In this document: positions 41,422 to 49,623 of the stretch, piece by piece
Layout: each line of letters starts with the position of its first letter
Numbering within the stretch: the stretch's first letter is position 1
NCBI GenBank assembly: GCA_937128055.1
Contig: CAKZMC010000150.1
Coordinates: 1 to 51,059, forward strand
Direction: 5' to 3'
Source: an uncultured Actinomycetes bacterium
GTDB taxonomy: Bacteria > Actinomycetota > Geothermincolia > Geothermincolales > RBG-13-55-18
DNA: 51,059 nucleotides
Made by a program: the position numbers and the translations under genes
The notes under the pieces: model-generated
The model's input: the letters and a program-made list of their open reading frames with translations, nothing else
Database searches by the model: none
Told to the model about the DNA's origin: nothing

Positions 41422-41991
41422 TCAGGGGTTTTCGGGAGCGCACTCGGAGGTGTCGCCGCGCAGCTTGTCCAGCCCGTGGTCGAGGGCGGGCAGGATGACC
41501 TCCAGGTTCTCCCTGGCCGCCCGCGGGCTCCCCGGCAGGTTGACGATGAGGGTAGACCCGCGGATACCGCTTACCGCCCGGGAAAGCATGGCGTGGGGAG
41601 TCTTGCGCAGCGATGCGACGCGCATGGCCTCGACGAATCCGGGGGCCTCCCTTTCCAGCACCTGGCGCGTCGCCTCGGGGGTGACGTCGCGGGGGCTTAA
41701 CCCCGTGCCCCCGGTGGTGAGCACGAGGTCCACGCGCAGGCGGTCGCAGTAGAAGCGCAGGCGTTCCTCGATCCTCACCGCCTCGTCGGGGACGACGTCG
41801 CGCATCTCCACCTTCCAGCCCTGGGCGAGGACCAGCTCCTCCAACGCGCGGCCGGAGAGGTCCTCTCTCTCGCCCGCGGACCCCCTGTCGCTCACCGTGA
41901 GTATGGCCACGCGGAAGTCATGTGCGCCCATTGCCAGGTCACTCGCCCCCCGCTTCGCTGCACGACCGCGCGTTCGTGATAGGTTCTCCAT
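41422..41991 (-). CDS. mogA: MogA/MoaB-type molybdopterin adenylyltransferase
   Basis: A 189-residue protein of the MoCF-binding family that adenylates molybdopterin before molybdenum insertion. FRVAILTVSDRGSAGEREDLSG, VLTTGGTGLSPRDVTPEA and VNLPGSPRAARENLEVILPALDHGLDKL are the family signature. ATG 41991 lies six bases after the MOSC stop, supporting co-transcription; ATG 41931 would remove a basic 20-residue extension not found in relatives but has no ribosome site. It is the last gene of the moaC-MOSC-mogA run. Confidence 0.92.
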   Translation of the reverse strand: MENLSRTRGRAAKRGASDLAMGAHDFRVAILTVSDRGSAGEREDLSGRALEELVLAQGWKVEMRDVVPDEAVRIEERLRFYCDRLRVDLVLTTGGTGLSPRDVTPEATRQVLEREAPGFVEAMRVASLRKTPHAMLSRAVSGIRGSTLIVNLPGSPRAARENLEVILPALDHGLDKLRGDTSECAPENP

Positions 41992-41997
41992 GGCGCT

Positions 41998-42442
41998 TCA
42001 CGTTCGGTCCTCCACCGCGATGATCTCGTCACCCGGCCTTACCCACCCGCCGTGCACGACGCGCGCGAAGATGCCCTCACGGGGCATGATGCAGTCGCCG
42101 GCGGCGTAGTAGATGGCGCAGCGGTCCACACATTCCTTGCCTATCTGGGTGACTTCCAGCAGCACCTCTTCTCCCACCTGCAGGCGTGTGCCGACCTCCA
42201 GGCCGACGAGATCCATGCCCCGGGTGACCAGGTTCTCCCCGAAAGCCCCCGGGCGCAGGTCCTGCAGGCCCAGAGCGCGCATCTTGTCCACGCTTTCCTC
42301 CGCCAGGAGGCTGACCTGGCGGTGCCCGAAACCGGCGTGGGCGTCACCCTCGATGCCCAGCTCCTCCACCAGGAGCACCTCGCTCACCTCGTCCTTCTGC
42401 ACGTGCTTCTCGGTGCTCAGGCAAACGGCCACGATCTCGCCC

Positions 42443-42450
<8 letters not shown>
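41998..42450 (-). CDS. MOSC domain protein
   Basis: A 150-residue stand-alone MOSC (molybdenum-cofactor sulfurase C-terminal) domain. IEGDAHAGFGHRQVSLLAEES, the FGENLVTRGMDL segment and the cysteine-bearing GKECVDRCAIYYAAGDCIMPREGIFARVV place it with the small bacterial MOSC proteins that sit in moa operons, thought to handle sulfur transfer or cofactor carriage. The ATG at 42450 overlaps the end of moaC by eight bases. The protein is cytoplasmic. Confidence 0.92.
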
Positions 42451-42964
<514 letters not shown>

Positions 42965-43007
42965 ACCTCGACCTCCCGTCAAACATCCTTGGGCCCGTGT
43001 CCCTTCC

Positions 43008-43041
43008 AGACATGAACGAGGTTTGACCCCATTTCATGTTT
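43008..43041 (+). repeat. Inverted-repeat module between moaA and moaC
   Basis: AGACATGAACGAGGTTTGACCCC...ATGTTT is a diverged copy of the 34-base module at 36255, 37964 and 50862. It fills most of the 95-base gap between moaA and moaC, and a second CATTTCATGTTTGG/CTTTCATGTCCTG echo follows at once. Confidence 0.65.
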
Positions 43042-43059
43042 GGCCCCTTTCATGTCCTG

Positions 43060-44031
43060 TCAGCCTCCTATCTGGTACATGGCTCTACCGGCGAAGGAGG
43101 AGAGGCCGCCGTGGTCGCGGGGTTTCTTCTCCAGGCAGCGCACGATGGCACGTAGGATGTCTTCGTCCGCGCACCCCTTGCGCAGCACCGCTTTTATATC
43201 CGTCTCGTCACGTGAGAACAGGCAGGGCCTCATCCTTCCGTCGGCGGTGAGCCGCAGGCGGTTGCACTCCGGGCAGAAATGGGAGCTGACGGGAGATATG
43301 AAACCGAACAAGCCCTTGGCGCCGGGAAGGCGGAAATAGCGCGCCGGCCCCGCTCCCGGCGGCGGCGCGGCCTTCTGCAAGTTGCCATATGGTACCAGCT
43401 TACTCATGATCTCGCCGGCGGGCACGTAATAGGGCCGGTCCATCGCCCCGCAAGGGCTCATGTACTCGATGAATCTCACGTGCACCGGCAAGCGGCGCAC
43501 CAGGTCCACGAAACCCTCCAGCTCTTCCGGGAGATGCGCGAGCACCACCACGTTGACCTTCACCGGGCTGAGCCCCGCTTCCAGGGCGGCTTCCAGGCCT
43601 GCGAGGGCATCTCGCAGTTCGCCCGTGCGGGTTATGCGGCGGTAGGTTTCGGGCTGCATGGAATCGATGCTGACGTTTACCCTTTTCAGCCCGGCACGCG
43701 CCAGCTTCTCCGCCTTCGTGGGAAGGAGGATGCCGTTGGTGGTGAGCGAGATGTCCAGGCTGGGCAGCAGGGAGGCGATGCCCTCCACGAGATGCTCCAC
43801 GTCCTTGCGCACCAGGGGTTCCCCACCCGTGAGGCGCACCTTGCTGACCCCCGCTTTCACCGCCACGCGCAGGAAACGCAGGATCTCCTCGTAGCTGAGG
43901 ATCTCCTCGTGGGCCAGGTGGGTGACTCCCTCGGGGGGCATGCAGTAGATGCACCTGAGGTTGCAGCGGTCGGTCACCGCAAGGCGGAGGTAGTTTATGG
44001 GCCTGGAAAAGCGGTCAATGAGAGAGCTCAT
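43060..44031 (-). CDS. moaA: GTP 3',8-cyclase
   Basis: A 323-residue radical SAM enzyme that starts molybdenum-cofactor synthesis. The N-terminal cluster motif is CNLRCIYC (Cys23, 27, 30). The C-terminal cluster has CPECNRLRLTADGRMRPC with a third Cys. The protein ends in IGG, the two glycines needed for activity in trans. LTGGEPLVRKD is the SAM-binding GGE motif. The length fits the family. Its ATG at 44031 has GAGGAAGG upstream. moaC follows after a 95-base gap holding a repeat module, so one transcript is likely but not certain. Confidence 0.97.
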   Translation of the reverse strand: MSSLIDRFSRPINYLRLAVTDRCNLRCIYCMPPEGVTHLAHEEILSYEEILRFLRVAVKAGVSKVRLTGGEPLVRKDVEHLVEGIASLLPSLDISLTTNGILLPTKAEKLARAGLKRVNVSIDSMQPETYRRITRTGELRDALAGLEAALEAGLSPVKVNVVVLAHLPEELEGFVDLVRRLPVHVRFIEYMSPCGAMDRPYYVPAGEIMSKLVPYGNLQKAAPPPGAGPARYFRLPGAKGLFGFISPVSSHFCPECNRLRLTADGRMRPCLFSRDETDIKAVLRKGCADEDILRAIVRCLEKKPRDHGGLSSFAGRAMYQIGG

Positions 44032-44095
44032 CGAAAGGCCTTCCTCTTTCTTCTATCTTGTTGTGGCATGCAGGCTCGCGACGCGACGCGCATCG

Positions 44096-44485
44096 CTACT
44101 CCTTCAGCGCCTTTTCGATGTGGGAACGCATGGTGTCCATGGATTGCTTGCCCAGCAACCTGGATACCTCCTTCCCGCCCGTGTCCAGGAAGATGAAGGT
44201 GGGGGTGGCCCTGATGCCGTACGATTCGGCTTCTTCCCACGCCTCGTACACGTTGTAGGAGAAGAAGTCCACCCGCCCCCCGTACTCTTCTTCCAGCTGC
44301 TCCAGCAAGGGTTCCATGGCATCGCAAGGGGGGCAGCCCGGTTGCCAGAAATCGAGAACCGCCGGCTTTCCCGTGGTTTCCCGTTCCACCGCGACCTGCT
44401 TACCGCAGCCCGCTTCGAATGCCAGTGCCGCCAATACCAGAATGATCGTGACAACTTGCAAGGCTGCCTTTTGCGCGCGCCGCAT
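44096..44485 (-). CDS. Exported thioredoxin-like protein
   Basis: A 129-residue protein. MRRAQKAALQVVTIILVLAALAFEAGCG is a signal segment with a possible lipid-modified Cys. The thioredoxin fold follows: PAVLDFWQPGCPPCDAMEPLL holds the active-site CPPC and ATPTFIFLDTGGKEVSRLLG the cis-proline. It should act as an extracytoplasmic thiol-disulfide oxidoreductase or in c-type cytochrome or cofactor maturation. ATG 44485 has GGAGGAAAG upstream. The intergenic space to glycerate kinase is not shared, because both read leftward from separate starts. Confidence 0.88.
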   Translation of the reverse strand: MRRAQKAALQVVTIILVLAALAFEAGCGKQVAVERETTGKPAVLDFWQPGCPPCDAMEPLLEQLEEEYGGRVDFFSYNVYEAWEEAESYGIRATPTFIFLDTGGKEVSRLLGKQSMDTMRSHIEKALKE

Positions 44486-44597
44486 ACGCTTTCCTCCGCT
44501 TCCGGATGGTCGATTACGCAGCGTAATTATAGCATAGCGCCCGCTGGGCCCGGCTGGACCACACCATGCCAGGCCGGGGCCGGGGGTCGGGCGAGCG

Positions 44598-45734
44598 CTA
44601 TCCGGAGAGCGCACACAGCAGGCCGGCCACCTCACGTGCGGCGCGACGCAGCAAGGGCGCCGCATGCGCCATGCACTCCTCCCGGCTCATGGGCCTGGGG
44701 CATATGCTCAAGAGGGCGGTGACTCCCAGCGCGCGCAGGGCCTCCGCCTCCTCCGCCACTTCCCCGCCCAGAGCCAGGACGGGGAGGCCTAAACGGAAGG
44801 CTTCCCTCGCCACCCCGATTACCGTCTTGCCTTGCGCTGTCTGTTCGTCCAGCCTGCCCTCCCCGGTCACTACGAGGTCGCAGGAAGGCAGCAGTTCGGC
44901 GAAGCCCAGCGTCTCCATGACCACCTCTATGCCCGGCCTCATGCGGGCTCCCAGGAAAGCCACGAGGCCGAAGCCCAGCCCCCCGGCGGCGCCCGCGCCG
45001 GGTGTTTCCTCCAGTCCCCGAGCGACGAAGGCGGAGGCCACCTCGGCGAGGCGCGCCAGGCCCTTTTCCAGGACCTCCATGTCGTGTGGCCCCGCGCCTT
45101 TCTGGGGGGCATAGACGCGCGAGGCCCCCCGGGGGCCCAGAAGGGGATTGGCGACGTCGCAGGCCACGACGATCTCCGCCTCCCGCACGCGGGGATCCAG
45201 TGCCGAGAGGTCGATGCGCGCCAGCCTCTCCAGTTCCCTTCCTCCCGGCGGAAGCTCGCGCCCCTCGCCGTCCAGGAAGCGCGCCCCCAGCGCGGATGCC
45301 ATGCCCGTGCCGCCGTCGTTGGTGCCGCTGCCCCCGATGCCCACGATGATGCGCCGCAACCCCAAATCGAGTGCCGCGCGTATGAGGTCTCCCGTTCCCC
45401 TGGTGGTGGTCACCTTGGGGTCCCTGCGCTCGGGGGGGATGAGCTCCAGGCCGGAGGCGGCGGCCATCTCCACCACCGCGGTCTCGCCGTCGCCGGCGAT
45501 GCCCAGGGGGGCCGAGCGAGCCTCGCCCAGGGGCCCCGTGACCTCGGTGGGCACGACCCGGCCGCGAGTGGCGTTGACCAGCACCTCAAGGGTGCCCTCC
45601 CCGCCGTCGGCCAGGGGGCAGACGACCGTCTCCGCCTCCGGCCAGCCATCGGAGACTCCCCGGGCGATGGCCTCCGCCGCCTCGCCGGCGGTGAGGGAGC
45701 CCTTGAACTTGTCGGGGCACACGAGAATGCGCAT
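44598..45734 (-). CDS. Glycerate kinase (type II/GarK-like)
   Basis: A 378-residue kinase that phosphorylates glycerate, feeding it into glycolysis. The whole-length signature is visible: ILVCPDKFKGSLTAGEAAEAIARG, VCPLADGGEGTLEVLV, GIGGSGTNDGGTGMASALGA, VACDVANPLLGPRGAS, and near the end LVVTGEGRLDEQTAQGKTVIGVA. The ATG at 45734 has GGAGGCGG upstream; a longer frame to 45809 lacks a site. It is the glxK/garK family; 2- or 3-phosphoglycerate cannot be decided by sequence alone. Confidence 0.95.
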   Translation of the reverse strand: MRILVCPDKFKGSLTAGEAAEAIARGVSDGWPEAETVVCPLADGGEGTLEVLVNATRGRVVPTEVTGPLGEARSAPLGIAGDGETAVVEMAAASGLELIPPERRDPKVTTTRGTGDLIRAALDLGLRRIIVGIGGSGTNDGGTGMASALGARFLDGEGRELPPGGRELERLARIDLSALDPRVREAEIVVACDVANPLLGPRGASRVYAPQKGAGPHDMEVLEKGLARLAEVASAFVARGLEETPGAGAAGGLGFGLVAFLGARMRPGIEVVMETLGFAELLPSCDLVVTGEGRLDEQTAQGKTVIGVAREAFRLGLPVLALGGEVAEEAEALRALGVTALLSICPRPMSREECMAHAAPLLRRAAREVAGLLCALSG

Positions 45735-45854
45735 GGACCGCCTCCGCTTACTCCACCACCGGGTCCGCATCGCCGCCTCGAGTATATCCGAGCGGCGTGG
45801 CGCCCGCACCCCATGCGCGTACGGCGCGTAAGCGGCACCGGGGAACCATTCCCT

Positions 45855-45893
45855 GGGGAAGGACAGTTCCCCGGGGGAAGGACAGTTCCCCGG
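45855..45893. repeat. Tandem duplication of a small palindromic unit
   Basis: GGGGAAGGACAGTTCCCC occurs twice in succession. Each unit is an imperfect inverted repeat (GGGGAA...TTCCCC). A weaker echo, GGGAACCATTCCC, lies just before (45841-45853). It stands in the 240-base gap before the glycerate kinase start. No other element is visible in 45735-45977. Confidence 0.7.
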
Positions 45894-45977
45894 GGGCGGC
45901 CGAGGGGTAAATCATGTCATGGAAAATATTACCAACAATTCCGGAGCTTGAAGCCGCTCGCAGGCTTCTCCCTCTTC

Positions 45978-46793
45978 TCAGGGAAGGTTGCGGGCGACCT
46001 CTTCCTCCTCCAGGTACTGGTCGAGGCGGGAGAGGAGGAGGTTCCAGTCCACCAGGTGGCCGTCGAACTCGGGGCCGTCCACGCACGCAAAGCGGGTCTT
46101 CCCGTCCACCTCGCAGCGGCAGGTCCCGCACATGCCCGTGCCGTCCAGCATGATGGAGTTCAGGCTGACCTTGGTGGGTACGCCGAACTCCCGCGTGACC
46201 GCGGAGGCGAACTTCATCATGATCGCCGGCCCGATGGCCATGACCAGGTCCGCCTTCTCGCGCTTCAGCCTCTCCTCCAGCGCCCATGTTACGCGGCCCT
46301 TGAGCCCCCGCGACCCGTCGTCGGTGGAAACCAGGAGCTCGTCCGTGACCTCCTCCATCTCCTCCTCGAGGATGAGGAGATCGGCGGTGCGGGCTCCGAT
46401 GATCCCCGTGACGCGGTTGCCCGCCTCGCGCAGCGCGCGGCAGATGGGGTGGGTGGCTGCGATGCCCACGCCGCCTCCCACGCAGATGACGTGCCCGAAA
46501 CGCTCCACCTCCGTGGGCCTTCCCAGGGGGCCCACCAGGTCGAGGACGGCCTCTCCCGGCTCCATGCGGCTCAGCTTGCCGGTGGAGCGGCCCACCACCT
46601 GGAAGACCAGGCGTATCCAGCCCTCCTTTGCCGACCAGTCGCACAGTGTCAGGGGAAAGCGCTCTCCCCGCTCGTCGAGGCGCAGGATGACGAACTGTCC
46701 CGCCCGTGCTCGCCGGGCGATCCCCTCCGCCTGCACCCTGGTTGAGAAGATCTTTTCCGCGAGGTTTTCCTTGTCCAGTATGGCGTAACTCAT
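45978..46793 (-). CDS. NfnA-like FAD/NAD-binding electron-transfer subunit
   Basis: A 271-residue protein of the dihydroorotate-dehydrogenase-electron-transfer / sulfide dehydrogenase subunit alpha type. It has an FAD-binding barrel (AGQFVILRLDERGERFPLTL), a nucleotide-binding HVICVGGGVGIAATHPICRAL, and a C-terminal [2Fe-2S] cluster LDGTGMCGTCRCEVDGKTRFACVDGPEFDGHLVDW. It pairs with GltA/NfnB flavoproteins to form bifurcating ferredoxin-NADP reductase. Here its partner candidate is 8 kb away at 36329-37753. The ATG at 46793 follows AGCGGAGGA. The CooC gene lies 77 bases upstream on the same strand. Confidence 0.93.
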   Translation of the reverse strand: MSYAILDKENLAEKIFSTRVQAEGIARRARAGQFVILRLDERGERFPLTLCDWSAKEGWIRLVFQVVGRSTGKLSRMEPGEAVLDLVGPLGRPTEVERFGHVICVGGGVGIAATHPICRALREAGNRVTGIIGARTADLLILEEEMEEVTDELLVSTDDGSRGLKGRVTWALEERLKREKADLVMAIGPAIMMKFASAVTREFGVPTKVSLNSIMLDGTGMCGTCRCEVDGKTRFACVDGPEFDGHLVDWNLLLSRLDQYLEEEEVARNLP

Positions 46794-46870
46794 TCCTCCG
46801 CTCCCGGTTCCGTATCCGTATCCCGCGACTCCTCCGCTCCACGCAACGCCTTTTTCCTTTGCGGCCTTCC

Positions 46871-47665
46871 TTACTCCTCCCCGGCGTTTATTCCCAGTTC
46901 CTGGAAAAGCCTTTCCTTGATGGACCGTATCTCATCCACGAAAGCGGGGTCGGCGTCGAAGGGGCTGGTCCCCTCCAGGTCGGCGCGGCGCACGCTCTGG
47001 TTGTAGGAGATGGAGCCCAGGAAAGGCAGGCCGTCCAGGCGGCTTTTCACCAGTTCCTCCTCCTCGGCGCTCTGCACTTTGTTGAGGACCACGAAGACGC
47101 GCTGCACCTTGAGGTCCCCCGCCAGGCGGCGGATGGAATTGGCCGTCTGCAGGCTGCGCATGCCCGGCTCGATGACCACGATCATGGCGTCCACCGCCCC
47201 CGCCGTCCCGCGCCCCAGGTGTTCCAGGCCGGCCTCCATGTCCATGATCACCACGTCCTTGCGGGCCAGGAGGAGGTGCTGCAGCAGGGCCTTGAGCATC
47301 ACCGATTCCGGGCAAACGCAGCCCCCTCCCCCCTCCTTTACCGTCCCCATAACCAGGAGTCTCACGCCCTCGTGCACCTTGGAGAGGGCTTCCGGCAGGT
47401 CGTCCACCTTGGGGTTCATCTTGAAGTAGGTGCCGAAGGTTCCCGGCTTGGAATCCGTGCGTTCCGCGATGAGCTCCTTCATGTCCGCGATGGGGACCAC
47501 GCCCTCCATCTCCTCGTCCGGTATGCCCAGGCTGGAGGCGAGGTTGGCGTCGGGATCGGCGTCCACGGCCACCACGTTGTAGCCTTCGCGGGCCAGCAGG
47601 CGCGCCAGCCCCCCCGCAAGGGTGGTCTTTCCCACCCCTCCCTTGCCGGTCACCGCTATCTTCAA
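46871..47665 (-). CDS. cooC: CooC-type nickel-insertion ATPase
   Basis: A 264-residue MinD/ParA-like ATPase. The P-loop is TGKGGVGKTT (6-15) with the deviant Walker A lysine, followed by AVDADPDANLASSLG. GGGGCVCPES has the CxC pair (Cys116, Cys118) that in CooC dimers binds nickel or zinc between subunits. This distinguishes it from chromosome-partition ATPases. Function: ATP-dependent nickel loading of carbon-monoxide dehydrogenase/acetyl-CoA synthase. The start TTG 47665 is chosen because it falls right after GGAGTGAGGGGG and gives the standard N-terminus; 44 more codons upstream have no such site. Confidence 0.92.
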   Translation of the reverse strand: MKIAVTGKGGVGKTTLAGGLARLLAREGYNVVAVDADPDANLASSLGIPDEEMEGVVPIADMKELIAERTDSKPGTFGTYFKMNPKVDDLPEALSKVHEGVRLLVMGTVKEGGGGCVCPESVMLKALLQHLLLARKDVVIMDMEAGLEHLGRGTAGAVDAMIVVIEPGMRSLQTANSIRRLAGDLKVQRVFVVLNKVQSAEEEELVKSRLDGLPFLGSISYNQSVRRADLEGTSPFDADPAFVDEIRSIKERLFQELGINAGEE

Positions 47666-48030
47666 CCCCCTCACTCCTTCCTGCGGGATCTTCCTGCGGG
47701 ATGCGCATGTTCCCGCATGCCCTGAAACCTGCGCCGCTCTGCGAGAGGTCACGCACGCGGGATTCCGCGCGCGAGCAGGCAAGCAAGTTCCACGCAAGGA
47801 TTATACTATAAGACCCTCCGCCGCCCTCGCGGGTCGGATCATGCCCCACTTGCATCACCGGGCGAAGGGGCGCGGTGCCGGAGCCGTGGGTCCCCATGCC
47901 CGGCAGCCCGGCTTGCCCTTGGTTGGCGAGCGAACAAGGGAGCCAATTGTGTTTACCCGCAGCACGGCCGCGTGCTAATATCTTCCCATCGGTCCGTACG
48001 CCATGAGCCGATGCATCAGGGGGGTTGCCC
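47666..48030. other. Divergent promoter region of cooC and the lipid-kinase gene
   Basis: 365 bases without a gene. On the minus strand TATAAT occurs at 47800-47805, about 135 bases before cooC; no good -35 box is seen. Nothing clear marks the rightward promoter. Confidence 0.35.
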
Positions 48031-49242
48031 ATGCCCAAGGAGGGGGAGGACAGAAGGTACCTGGTCATCGTGAACCCCGTTTCCCGTGGCGGCAAGGCAC
48101 AGGAGGAAGGGGTATGGCTCATCAACCGCCTCAAGCGCGCCGGCGTGGATTACGAGGCCCTCTTCACCGAGCGTGCCGGGCACGCCGAGGAGATGGTGGT
48201 CAAGTGGGCTGAGGACTTCGACGTGGTGGTCTCCGTGTCCGGCGATGGAACCACCAACGAGATCATCAACGGCATCATGAAGGTGCCCCGCGCCGACCTC
48301 AAGCTGGCCATGTTCCCCGCCGGGACCGCGGACGACTTCGCGTGCAACATGGGATACGACTGCAAGGACAAGGAACAGGCCCTGCGCGCCATCCTGGGTG
48401 ATACCTACCGCACCATCGACCTCATCCGCTACGGCGACCGCTACGCCGCCGTCTCCTTCGGCCTGGGCGTCGACTCGGAGATCGCCGACGGGGCGTACAA
48501 GTGGAAGCGTTTCCGCATCCCCGCCTATTTTTACAGCGGACTCAGGAAATGTTTCCTCGAGGACCGCAAGCGCTACCACGTGCGCTTCGACTACGAGGAC
48601 CAGACCTTCGACGACTGGGTGCTCATCGCCATCCTCTGCAACGCGCCGCTTTTCGGCAAGTATATAAAGATCCACCCCGAGGCCAAGATGAACGACGGCA
48701 TCCTGGGACTGACCATCGGAAGGGAGATGCCAAACGTCTACGGCCTTGTCCTCTTCGCCTTCGCCTGCTTAGGGGGCAGGCACGGTTTCTCGCGCAAGGT
48801 TTCTTTCCACCAGGTGCGCCGCATGCGCGTGGAGTGCAAGTCGGACACCTACGCTCAGATCGACGGCGAGGTGTACAAGTTCGATGCCGGAAGGGTGATA
48901 GAGCTTTCCGTGGTGCCCATGGCCCTCCGCGTGCTGGTGCCCGCCGCCTCCCTGCGCAACAAGAAACTGCCCTTCGTTGCCCGCGAGGAGCCGCCCGAGC
49001 CGGTGCAGCTGCGCCTCATTCCTCGGCGGGAGGGCGTCGCCGAGGACCTGGAGCTGCTGTCCCGCAGGGTGAAGGAGAGGGTGGAACGGGCCATGGAGGC
49101 GACGAGGGCGCGCCGGGGGGGCTTTATGCGCCGCGAGAGGGTCCCGGCAGGGAAGCAGCAGGCGTTCGACTTCGAGCGCGAGGAAAGGCGGTTGGTGCGC
49201 CGGGCCAGCAGGTTCCTGAGGAAGGAGATGCAGCGCGGGTGA
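48031..49242 (+). CDS. Diacylglycerol kinase-like / lipid kinase (DagK) protein
   Basis: A 403-residue protein of the DAGK/YegS family. YLVIVNPVSRGGKA, the nucleotide-binding VVSVSGDGTTNEIINGIM, FPAGTADDFACNMG and the C-terminal beta-sandwich part ending VECKSDTYAQIDGEVYKF are characteristic. Members phosphorylate diacylglycerol or related lipids (including long-chain bases) at the membrane. The last 90 residues, Arg/Glu-rich with a coiled-coil look, exceed the usual family length of about 300 residues. ATG 48031 has AGGGGGG upstream; TTG 48025 is an alternative. Convergent with the radical SAM gene. Confidence 0.9.
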   Translation: MPKEGEDRRYLVIVNPVSRGGKAQEEGVWLINRLKRAGVDYEALFTERAGHAEEMVVKWAEDFDVVVSVSGDGTTNEIINGIMKVPRADLKLAMFPAGTADDFACNMGYDCKDKEQALRAILGDTYRTIDLIRYGDRYAAVSFGLGVDSEIADGAYKWKRFRIPAYFYSGLRKCFLEDRKRYHVRFDYEDQTFDDWVLIAILCNAPLFGKYIKIHPEAKMNDGILGLTIGREMPNVYGLVLFAFACLGGRHGFSRKVSFHQVRRMRVECKSDTYAQIDGEVYKFDAGRVIELSVVPMALRVLVPAASLRNKKLPFVAREEPPEPVQLRLIPRREGVAEDLELLSRRVKERVERAMEATRARRGGFMRRERVPAGKQQAFDFEREERRLVRRASRFLRKEMQRG

Positions 49243-49451
49243 CGGGCCAGGGCGTGCGGGCGCAAGCTTACGCGCAGTAGCGGGACAGGGCATGATTTGA
49301 ATCAATACGGAAGCATACATGTTTACCCTCTTTATCTTGACAGTTGTTAATATCTCTGATAGTTTCAAAACGGTGGGTGGGGATCGGACGAAAAGAAGAA
49401 ACAATGCCCCATCCTAGGCTGATTATTTTTGTACTTTGACATAAGCCCTAC

Positions 49452-49583
49452 GCTATTAGCTGCCGGCCAACCCCATATGCCCTATAGCATGAGATGGAAT
49501 AAGCACATTCCACCCCCTGAATAGCCCTATCCGCCGGTGGCTAATAGCTCTTTTTGGAGGCGCTACGGCGCCTCCTTATTTTT
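49452..49583 (+). ncRNA. Putative structured RNA in an AT-rich island
   Basis: GCTATTAGCTGCCGGC (49452-49467) pairs with GCCGGTGGCTAATAGC (49533-49548): nine pairs, one 2x2 mismatch, five pairs. The helix encloses two small hairpins: ATGC/GCAT (49477-49490) and TGGAAT/ATTCCA (49495-49512), separated by C-rich linkers. The closing helix is followed by TCTTTTT and then by the terminator at 49556. A possible promoter (TTGACA at 49337-49342, GATAGT 15 bases on) lies upstream, giving a transcript of about 210 bases. No family is recognised. The T-runs indicate the plus strand. The sequence is much less GC-rich than its surroundings. Confidence 0.4.
49556..49583 (+). terminator. Strong intrinsic terminator
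   Basis: GGAGGCGC-TACG-GCGCCTCC gives an eight-base perfect stem with a four-base loop (49556-49575), followed by TTATTTTT. It faces right, so it ends either the lipid-kinase transcript or the putative RNA before it. Confidence 0.85.
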
Positions 49584-49623
49584 GGTTCCTCTCCCTTGAG
49601 CGAGGTTGGATTGCAGAATGAGG

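Noticed and set aside
44832-46745. A 637-codon open frame on the plus strand
   Set aside because: It lies exactly opposite glycerate kinase and the NfnA-like gene, which have clear family motifs. Such long mirror frames arise from high GC at third positions.
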